Assembly: GCA_016110215.1 (NCBI GenBank)
Contig: JADWQD010000014.1
Coordinates: 372,001 to 436,000 of the forward strand
Length of the DNA: 64,000 nt
From: Capronia americana
Taxonomy: Eukaryota > Ascomycota > Eurotiomycetes > Chaetothyriales > Herpotrichiellaceae
Direction: 5' to 3'
Shown: positions 56,572-64,000 of the stretch, piece by piece
Layout: each line of letters starts with the position of its first letter
Position numbering within the stretch: the stretch's first letter is position 1
The notes under the pieces: generated by a model
The model's database searches: none
Seen by the model: only the letters and a program-made list of their open reading frames with translations
Told to the model about the DNA's origin: nothing
Program-made: the position numbers and the translations under genes

Positions 56572-58338
56572 ATGATTGAAATACTGCGACAACAGCACGA
56601 CCAAAAATGGTGGAAAGAGGCTGTGGTTTATCAAATCTACCCAGCCAGCTTCAAAGACACCAATGGCGACGGCATTGGCGATATTCCCGGCATCATCTCA
56701 AAGCTGGACTATCTCCGTCAACTCGGCGTCGATGTCGTCTGGGTATGCCCGCATTATAAGAGCCCTCAGGTCGATATGGGCTATGATATCCAAGACTACG
56801 AGGATATCCACGAAAAATACGGCACTCTCGAACAAACAGAGGAGTTGATCAAGGCTGTTCACGACCGAGGCATGCGCATTATTTTCGATTTGGTCATCAA
56901 CCACACTTCCAATCTCCATTCTTGGTTCCAGGAATCTCGGTCCTCGAAGACAAACGCCAAGAGCGACTGGTATATCTGGCGTCCGGCAAAGTACGACCAA
57001 GAGGGTAGGCGGTGCCGTCCCAACAACTGGCGAAGCAACTTCTCGAAGCCAGCGTGGACTTGGGATGAGCAGAGACAGGAATACTATCTTCACCTGTACG
57101 CGCCGGAGCAACCAGACTTGAACTGGGAGAATGCGGAGTGCAGGCAGGCAATCTACCAAAGCTCCATCAAGTTCTGGCTCGACAAGGGCATTGATGGCTT
57201 CCGCATTGACACGGTCAATCTCTACTCGAAACACCCGGACCTACCTGATGCCCCGGTCGTCTACCCCGACCTCGAGTCCCAACCAGCATACATGTACTAC
57301 GCCAATGGACCTCGGATGCAAGAGTACCTTTCCGAGATGAACGACATCTTCGGCCAGTATGATGTCATGACGGTAGGGGAGCTTCCATACACGCCGAATC
57401 AGGCAGACGTGATGGCATACATCTACGCTCGAAACAAGCAATTGAACATGGTCTTCAACTTCGACGTGGTCGACCTCGGGCAGACGCCTGGAAACCGCTT
57501 TGTACCGCGTCCGTTTGCGAAAGGAGACTTCAAACGTGAGCTTTTCAAGTGGCAGTCGGTGATTGAGAACACCGATGCCTGGACGACGGTGTTCCTGGAG
57601 AATCACGACCAAGGCCGCTCGGTGTCGCGGTTTGGTTCCGATGGACCCGAACACCGCGGCCGTTCCGCCAAGATGCTAGCCGTACTATTGGCCACGTTGA
57701 CGGGAACACTGTTCATCTACCAGGGACAGGAGATCGGCATGATCAACGTGCCTCGGTCGTGGCCAGCGGAGGAATACAAGTGTATCAAGTCGGTCTCGCA
57801 TCTGGCCGAGATCCGGGAGAAATCGAACAACGACCCCAAGGCAATGTCAGAGGCCTTGGATATCCTCCAGCTGATGGCACGCGACAACGCGCGCGTGCCG
57901 ATGCAATGGGAAGGCGAGCCCGCGAATGCAGGCTTCTGCCCCGACGATGCCAAGCCGTGGATGAGCGTGCTCGAGTCCCACAAGCAGATCAACGTGAAGG
58001 ACCAAGTCGGCGACAAGGGCAGTGTGCTGGAGTTCTGGAAGCAGATGCTCAGGCTAAGGAAGTCCCACAAGGACATCTTCGCATACGGCCGGTTCCGGGA
58101 GATCGAGAGTTCAAAGGCGGATGAGAACATCGCGATCTTCGTGAAAGAAGGAGACGATGGGGCCAAGGCCCTGACTGTGGTCAACTTGTCGAAAGAGGTC
58201 AAGGAAGTGTCCATCTCTTCGATATTGGCTGAGGAGGGCGGTGTGGATTTCGGCTTGGCTGTCGCGAACGTGGACAATGTCGTCGCCGTCGATCGTTTGC
58301 AGCCGTTCGAGGCTAGAGTTTATATCTCTACGTCTTAG
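56572..58338 (+). CDS. GH13 alpha-glucosidase (maltase)
   Basis: This intronless gene encodes 588 residues of the oligo-1,6-glucosidase/maltase subfamily. The start at 56572 sits in a GCCGCCACCATG context and matches the family's N-terminus (KWWKEAVVYQIYPASFKDTNGDG); an in-frame ATG at 56431 would add 47 unlike residues. Conserved regions: DLVINHTS (106-113), GFRIDTVNL with nucleophile Asp213, VGELPYT with acid/base Glu270, and FLENHDQGR with Asp346. QPDLNWEN (180-187) is typical of maltases. The Thr after the nucleophile (Thr214) is the residue found in yeast maltase, whereas isomaltase has Val. There is no signal peptide, so it acts on imported sugar in the cytosol, in keeping with the divergent permease gene. 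Confidence 0.96.
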   Translation: MIEILRQQHDQKWWKEAVVYQIYPASFKDTNGDGIGDIPGIISKLDYLRQLGVDVVWVCPHYKSPQVDMGYDIQDYEDIHEKYGTLEQTEELIKAVHDRGMRIIFDLVINHTSNLHSWFQESRSSKTNAKSDWYIWRPAKYDQEGRRCRPNNWRSNFSKPAWTWDEQRQEYYLHLYAPEQPDLNWENAECRQAIYQSSIKFWLDKGIDGFRIDTVNLYSKHPDLPDAPVVYPDLESQPAYMYYANGPRMQEYLSEMNDIFGQYDVMTVGELPYTPNQADVMAYIYARNKQLNMVFNFDVVDLGQTPGNRFVPRPFAKGDFKRELFKWQSVIENTDAWTTVFLENHDQGRSVSRFGSDGPEHRGRSAKMLAVLLATLTGTLFIYQGQEIGMINVPRSWPAEEYKCIKSVSHLAEIREKSNNDPKAMSEALDILQLMARDNARVPMQWEGEPANAGFCPDDAKPWMSVLESHKQINVKDQVGDKGSVLEFWKQMLRLRKSHKDIFAYGRFREIESSKADENIAIFVKEGDDGAKALTVVNLSKEVKEVSISSILAEEGGVDFGLAVANVDNVVAVDRLQPFEARVYISTS

Positions 58339-59542
58339 ATTGTGTATGCCCAATACAAGACAAGGCCAGAGAGAGTTGATCTGGGTTACAGATTGAACAA
58401 CGGATCTCTTCCCATTCACATGATTAGATGCCATACATGACATTGGATTCACGGCTAGATTGTGCACAGTATGAGTCGATGTGCGCGTCGGACTAAATCC
58501 CTACGGAGGAGCAAGGAGAGTGATGGTCTACGTAGAAGTAGACGGACACGACGGGCAATTCCGAAGTGAATCTCCCGCGCTTCATTCATCTGTTTCTCGT
58601 CTCAATTCTCGCCTGCTCATCTTTGTTCATGGCCGCTCATCTCGCTGATCTTATGAGCGGAGTACACGAGGTAGTCTAGATCCTGAGGCTCTACCCTAGG
58701 AACCTTGCCTCTTTCGACTGCTCCTGATTCTTCGACCATGTCAAGATTCCATTGTCTTCTCCCGGCCATTTTATTAGTCGTTACAGAATGTCCAGAAATT
58801 AATGAATCAGCGAGCCAGGAATGCTGAAAGAGCCGGGGATGCCTCTTCCCATACCGGAAATGGCGCTCCAGTGTTTCTGAAGTCTACAATTCACTGATGC
58901 ATTATCCGGACGACACATCTCAGCCTCTGCCCTTTCACCTGCTTTACGATGATCTGGTTGGTTTCTTGATTAGCGAGTTGGCATTCGATCAAGGTATCCT
59001 ATCCGATACTCGGTGATTTGACATATGCCAGCAGCGTCTTCGACGATCTTGTGCTGCTATCGAAATTGTTCTCCTGAGGGACGAAATGGTTAAGGACAGT
59101 CGCAGGACTACGGCTGTGGTCTTCGTGGCTCGGCTTTTTCACCAGGCGACGACATTTTCTCTCACGGTCTGCACCATGAACGGTATAATTCACTCGACAG
59201 ATTGCTATCACCATCATGACGACCACAATGGTATCACTCTCTGCCCGCGTGGTGCCTATCGTGGCGATTCGTCCCCGTTTGTGTAACACCTGGTGGTGGG
59301 TGGCAGATGAAAGTGCCAACTGGTTCTGGTCGAACGTCCTGGTGTCAAAACCGATGTCAGTCGACGTCGCCACCGCACCCGTTTGCACCGTCTGGCCAGC
59401 TTATATAAACCGTCTCCAGGTCCTACTACCCGTCCAGTTGTCTACCACACCGCCCAAGTACAAATAACAACCACTACATCCTGAAGCACATAACCTTCCG
59501 CTTCAAACATCTACGACACCAAACCATACGATCACTTTCATC
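58339..59542. other. Intergenic downstream of alpha-glucosidase
   Basis: No gene is seen in 1.2 kb. It includes one CGGAGTA at 58658-58664 and, near the right end, the TATA box and CA-rich leader of the small gene at 59543. Confidence 0.45.
59401..59409 (+). promoter_or_regulatory. TATA box of small orphan gene
   Basis: TTATATAAA lies about 135 bp before the ATG at 59543. The stretch between is C- and A-rich with no ATG, a typical fungal leader. Confidence 0.6.
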
Positions 59543-59953
59543 ATGCCTAGAAATAACGTCCGCCTTTACGATTACGGCAAATGGATAGTCGACTTCAGGC
59601 GTGACGATCACGTCACCACAGTGCCTGGTATACTGGAACGCCGGACCGGCGACGTCGGTGAAGTTCAGCTGCCAGTTTGGATCCCCGACCCTGATTCCGA
59701 CAACGGCAATGAGATGATCCTCCGCCTCCTTCTTCAGGACGTGGTGTTGGACATACACGACAGTTGCTCCCGCATATCGGCACGCCGGCTCGAGGGATAT
59801 GGCTGGTATCCGAAGACGAAGCAGGATCGACATGGCCGGTCCATCATGGAGTTCAAGAATCACTACGGGTACGTGCAGTTCCAGGCCACGTGGGATCGGA
59901 ACTTCTGGGGCCCTGGAATGGGTGCATGGAAAGTCAGGACACAAGGGCGCTAG
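59543..59953 (+). CDS. Hypothetical small protein, 136 aa
   Basis: A single exon with a strong TATA box and an ATG-free leader argues for a real, inducible gene. The product starts MPRNNVRLYDYGKWIVDFR and ends MGAWKVRTQGR. It has many Trp and Tyr residues in the second half (GYGWYP, HYGYVQFQATWDRNFWGP), no signal peptide, no membrane helix and only one cysteine. I do not recognise a family. It may be lineage-specific. It is separated from the MAL-like cluster by 1.2 kb. Confidence 0.5.
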   Translation: MPRNNVRLYDYGKWIVDFRRDDHVTTVPGILERRTGDVGEVQLPVWIPDPDSDNGNEMILRLLLQDVVLDIHDSCSRISARRLEGYGWYPKTKQDRHGRSIMEFKNHYGYVQFQATWDRNFWGPGMGAWKVRTQGR

Positions 59954-61003
59954 GAACAGAGGGACATGTTACATATCACTCTTGGCTATTGTCCTTATAC
60001 CGCAACAACCAACCTCGGTGGCGGTTTCATTGAGATAGTAACGTTTGCGGGCAGAAACCGAGGATGGCTTTGATCGTCACCGATGCCAATGCCACGATGG
60101 ACCATCATTGATAGAAACCGAGGTGATCAATGTCGAATATCAGTCTGGCATACGAGGTACTACGTACATACTCTGGACGTGACCAGAACACAAGCCCGAA
60201 ATGCTACCAAGATTACAATACAAGACTGTATAAATATTGGCCCTCTCAAATTCGCTCTGTTTCGGAACCCATGCCGTCACAAATCCGCGCACGTTTGGTC
60301 CAGCCCCCGTCTGAGGTCAAGGCTAAACGAGATGGGTGTCGCGGACATACTCATATCACACGCCAGCCTTCTAATAAGGAGGGGAGCGAGATGGGAGAAC
60401 TGACTCTACGTCAGCTCCTCGCCAGGCAACGAGAGTCTCCGATTTGGCATCATATCGACGGCAACTTTCGCGTCAGTGGGCTTAATTATAGGGACTGGTA
60501 TTTTCAGGAACAAACAAGCAACCAACTACTATGTAAACTTAGCTCGGTAGGAGAAGCTGTAGATATCAAGTCTCGAATACAAAAGTGCAAGAGGTGCCTT
60601 GCTGGAGACAGAAAACGATCGGGGACTAGAAGCGAGCGCAAGCGCAGAGACCATTATCATACTACAAAGATGAGCAGAGTAGGTGGGTATCATAATTATA
60701 TTAAAACCCAGACATGATCATTGCAATCGTCCAACACGCCAAAACGCCTTCGCTCAAGACAAGATAAAGTCCTCCCTGATGGTCGGTGCTGTAGTGTCCG
60801 CCAGCCTTGCTGCCCACCATAACCTCATGATCTAAATGCAATATGTCCGTCTGCGGTACTGTACGATATGTACTCCAACCTGCCCGCCTTGATGCCACGC
60901 ATAACCTGACCCAATGCAGTATTCCACATTTGTTGTGCTGTACATACCCGGTTTCCCCTATATACAATCCCAATCCCAATCCCTCATCCAGCCTGTGATC
61001 TAT
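59954..61003. other. Intergenic, AT-richer, with an unassigned open frame
   Basis: A 195-codon frame at 60130-60717 (plus) has an ATG but no known motif and looks more AT-rich than neighbouring genes, so I do not call it a gene. AGAAACCGAGG occurs at 60053-60063 and exactly 60 bp later at 60113-60123. Confidence 0.4.
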
Positions 61004-62359
61004 TCACGACAAGCCAACCACCAAGGCCATCAACGCCACAAACATAACCAACGACGACACCTTCGGGATGTACACCCCCGCGCCGCCGGCCGCGGCATTC
61101 GGACTCGCCACACTCCCGACCTTGACGTCCGTACTCACGAAACCATTCCCGCAAGACTTGTCCACTTGCACCGCGCAGGGCAGGTACGTCCTGGCGAGCG
61201 GCTGGACCTCGTTCTCCGCGTACGAAGCGAAGATACGCATCGTCTCCTTGAGGCACTGCGTACACGTGGGGCTCGCCGTCTGGGGCATGCTCAGCCCAAT
61301 GGCCGTGTAGTAGGGGTAGAAGTCGGCCGAGTTACCGGTGGACGAGCTTGAGGAATTCGAATTTGAAGTCGAGTCCCCGTCGCTGTTGGTGTTGGTGCTG
61401 GTAACCGCCTCGACGAAGCAGTATGATTTGCTGGCCTCATCACCAGCCTCGTCCTTGAGACATGTCGCGCGGTAGACGGGCTCGTACGCTACGAGGCCCG
61501 CGTACGCCTGCACGACCAGCGGGTTTTGCTGCCTGAAGTCCTGGCCGCAGTTATCGTTGTCGATGAGCTGGGCCGCCAGATTGGCCATCAATGGCGAACA
61601 GATCGCCAGGGGGGCGTTGCATGCCGTGTCGAGGGTCTGCGTCAGGAGGGTGAAGGAGCGTTGGGCGCGGAAGAAGGAGTTCGAGTTTTGCAGCAGGAGG
61701 GACACGGGGACGCAGGCCTGGAAGGTTGCGTTGCCCAGGAACGTAGAGAAGAACTGTGGGCACGAGGGGCCAGTGAAGTTGCTGCCTAGGGAGGTGTCGA
61801 AGGGAGTGGGGAGCGCGGTGGTGATCACAGTGACCGAGGGGGCTGTCGAGGTTGAGACGTCCGAGGTCGATTCGGCGGTTTTGGTCTCGGTGGTGGTGGT
61901 GGCCGGGGCGGAGGTGGTCGTCCCTTCGGAGGCGAGTGTGGTGGTCGTGGGTTCCGAGGAGGTGGTCGAAGTAGTGGTAGATTCAGCCATTGTCGTTGGC
62001 ACAACGCTGTCGCTATCGCTGTCTCCGTCACTATCGCCTACCTGCCTCTTCGCCAGGTCCTGATATATTCCATGCCGGGGCGGTGGCTGGCCTCGATCGA
62101 TGTGTATCTCGCCCTTGAGAGCCAACTGTTGGAAGAACGATGATTCGTGAATCTGGGGGTCGAACTCCATGACTTGCGCACACGTCGGTCTCAGCATGCA
62201 GAGTAATAGTATTATTGTTATCATCATTTTTAATATTGATGTCGGTATCGGTGTTGTTCTCATTGGCGACGTCGCGGCTTTCGTAGTCGTGGTCGTAGTC
62301 GTTGGTATTATACAACACCGACTGGGCCGTCGTACTCGCTGCACGGTCGACAAAGCCAT
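61004..62359 (-). CDS. GPI-type cell-surface protein, DUF7729-like
   Basis: The frame of 451 codons starts at the ATG complementary to 62357-62359. A clear signal peptide (MMITIILLLCMLRPTCAQ) sits at about 45-62 rather than at the start, so translation may begin at Met33 (ATG at 62263) or Met45. A Ser/Thr-rich stretch (about 115-180, TTTSTTSSEPTTTT and similar) is a likely O-glycosylated stalk. The folded domain that follows has spaced cysteines: SCPQFFSTFLGN, FQACVPVSLLLQNSNSFFRAQ, TCTQCLKETMRIFASYA and LPCAVQV. This fits the fungal DUF7729 family of unknown function. The C-terminus (Ala/Gly-rich, then VSSLVMFVALMALVVGLS) looks like a GPI-attachment signal. It is probably a wall or plasma-membrane surface protein. 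Confidence 0.8.
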   Translation of the reverse strand: MALSTVQRVRRPSRCCIIPTTTTTTTKAATSPMRTTPIPTSILKMMITIILLLCMLRPTCAQVMEFDPQIHESSFFQQLALKGEIHIDRGQPPPRHGIYQDLAKRQVGDSDGDSDSDSVVPTTMAESTTTSTTSSEPTTTTLASEGTTTSAPATTTTETKTAESTSDVSTSTAPSVTVITTALPTPFDTSLGSNFTGPSCPQFFSTFLGNATFQACVPVSLLLQNSNSFFRAQRSFTLLTQTLDTACNAPLAICSPLMANLAAQLIDNDNCGQDFRQQNPLVVQAYAGLVAYEPVYRATCLKDEAGDEASKSYCFVEAVTSTNTNSDGDSTSNSNSSSSSTGNSADFYPYYTAIGLSMPQTASPTCTQCLKETMRIFASYAENEVQPLARTYLPCAVQVDKSCGNGFVSTDVKVGSVASPNAAAGGAGVYIPKVSSLVMFVALMALVVGLS

Positions 62360-64000
62360 GCTGTGTGGTTGATTGGTAAAGAACGGACGCCTTGGAGGTT
62401 CCTCCTTAGGGCAGTGTAGATAGGTAGGTAGGGAGGTACCGTTGCTTGGAGAGCTTGATGAGCCTGCTGTGCGACTTGTTCACATCAGCGGAAGTGGCAG
62501 AATGGCTGAGATGCGTGCCGGATGGCGGTGATGGACAACGCCTTGCGCCACTGAGATCTTGTGGTCCGAGTACGTGAATAGTAGTAGTGTGTACTTTCTG
62601 GTGATAGTATTGAGATGTTGCTGATCACCCCCAATTTAGACTCCGGGGAAGCTGTCGCACGTGTTGAGTCCCGGTTGCGGTATGTTGATCCTGCTGATCT
62701 TCCGTGGCCGAAGCTCAAAATCGTTGTTGTTCCACTTCTGGACTAAGTTAGATGGTCTCAGTGCGCGGTGGACAAGCGAGCGGCGCCGGTGTCGATAGTG
62801 GTCTCAGTATTAAGACTCGACTCCTGACTCGCGTCGCAATTCATTAGTGAGCTAAGTATATCCGGTGCGTCCTTGGTTCTTCGTGAATAACAAACAACAG
62901 AGAAATGTTCATTCCACGTTCGGAGAACAAAGAACTGCTGTCCAAGCTGGGCACGAGCTGCTCTTCGTCAGCGAGCGCATGCCAGCACATGTTTACTTTG
63001 TCTGAGTCAAAACACCTTTCTCGAGGCTGATTAACCGAGAGTATCTGGGCGGCATTCTTACCACTCAGCGTTAGCGAAACCAACAACAGGAATGCGCACG
63101 GGCTGGTTTGACCACGAGGAGCCGGACTGCGGCCTGCCTGGCCCCGCTGGGCGTCAAGCGTGGAAAATCATCAAAGCTTCTTTTGGCAAGGGCCCGAATC
63201 TGTGCAGCTGGTGGCGCTTGTGGGCGCTTTTAAGTATCTGACCACACCCACTACCGTGAACGGTTCAGGGGGTGTCGGCCACGGAAACTGTTGAATTTCC
63301 GTTGGAATATTGGCAGAGTGTAGTAGTTCGCTCAGAGCGGATCTTAACGTCCAGCGGTACGAGGTATGAGGATGTAGATTCTTGGCTATGTTTGTCGCAT
63401 TCGTGAATCTTGGTCAAGACTCGAGACGAGGGAAACGGTCCAGGGCAAGGATTCAATCTCCACGCGGTTGACAGGGAATGGAAAGGCCGGTGCCGCCGCG
63501 CGGATTCTGATCTGGGTACCTGCGCTAGCTGAAAATTCTTTTCGACTCGAACCTTTCTCATAATTGTCAGCGTTAGACTCTTATGCCAACCGGCCAACAA
63601 GACGACTCTCCTTCGTCTCCTCTATTTCTGCAGTAAATGGCAATGGTCGCGAGAAGTGAGCACTGAGAGTTGACCAGGAGATTGAGAAGGTTGAGACGAA
63701 TCAAGCCGAATGATCTTACAGGCGAGTCGCTTGGAGCGCCAAGATCCAATAGTGTGAGAAGGCGACGCCATGCAAGCCATAGTGCGAGTCAGGGATCATT
63801 TCTCCTGAGTCGAGACCATGGTGAGTATTACCCCGTGCGCGAGAACGAGTACTATGGTTGTTGCTGAGAATGTCATGATCAAAGACCGACGGAGAAATGA
63901 ATGGGATTCGTCTGCAGAAAGTGCAAGAATCCAAGTTGCGCCGTACTACCAAGTAGTTAATCAGTTTCTCCTTACTTTCTCTCACTTGAACCTCTCGAGC
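62360..64000. other. Right-end intergenic region
   Basis: No gene is supported in the last 1.6 kb. Open frames of 60-110 codons (for example minus 63265-63600 and minus 63716-63985) have no recognisable features. A GGTA-rich microsatellite lies at about 62421-62436. Confidence 0.4.

Noticed and set aside
60130..60717. 195-codon plus-strand frame
   Set aside because: It has an ATG but no motif, unusual composition and no TATA or splice signals. Kept only as a note.

Overview
The window is nuclear DNA of a filamentous ascomycete (Pezizomycotina). Supporting signs are short GT-AG introns (about 45 to 150 nt), a gene about every 2 to 3 kb on both strands, and fungal families such as LysM, GH55, UPF0643, Zn2Cys6 regulators, AP-1-like bZIP and DUF7729-type wall proteins. 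I cannot name the species. No tRNA, rRNA, CRISPR array or intact transposon was recognised. Exon boundaries were worked out by hand from splice signals, reading phase and family conservation; no transcript or homology search was available.

Layout. 0-5.6 kb: the 5' part of a LysM protein gene cut by the left edge, a six-exon secreted GH55 beta-1,3-glucanase, and the diphthamide factor DPH3. 6-12.4 kb: a 2H (AKAP7-like) phosphoesterase, a conserved unknown gene whose two halves lie in different frames, and another unknown gene. 12.9-17.5 kb: housekeeping genes for S-adenosylhomocysteine hydrolase, a UPF0643 protein and mitochondrial ATP synthase OSCP. 18.2-22.1 kb: an NmrA-like NAD(P)-binding protein and a 14-helix-type MFS exporter, separated by a repeat-rich gap. 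23.8-28.9 kb: a UDP-glycosyltransferase and a large intracellular GH63/MGH1-type glycosidase, convergent. 29.9-31.4 kb: a fasciclin-domain membrane protein. 33.2-36.6 kb: a SNF2-RING helicase. 37-39.3 kb: a conserved unknown gene divergent from an aldo-keto reductase. 39.3-43.4 kb: a 3 kb gap leading to an AP-1-like bZIP regulator. 44.5-50.6 kb: a phosducin-like protein divergent from gamma-COP, then signal peptidase subunit SPC2. 52-58.3 kb: Zn2Cys6 regulator, alpha-glucoside-type sugar permease and GH13 alpha-glucosidase, a MAL-like sugar-use cluster. 59.5-62.4 kb: a small orphan gene and a GPI-type wall protein.

The clearest functional unit is the 52-58 kb cluster. Permease and maltase are transcribed divergently from one 805-bp intergenic region. 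The regulator gene ends tail to tail with the permease, with 87 bp between stop codons. Uptake, hydrolysis and control of maltose-type sugars can therefore be read from three adjacent genes. Most other genes are ordinary housekeeping or carbohydrate-active genes without an obvious shared pathway. I did not find a convincing wholly new system. The best leads are the start-stop uORF in front of the bZIP gene, the CGGAGTA motif cluster upstream of it, the triple repeat after the NmrA gene, and the frame-broken gene near 10.3 kb.
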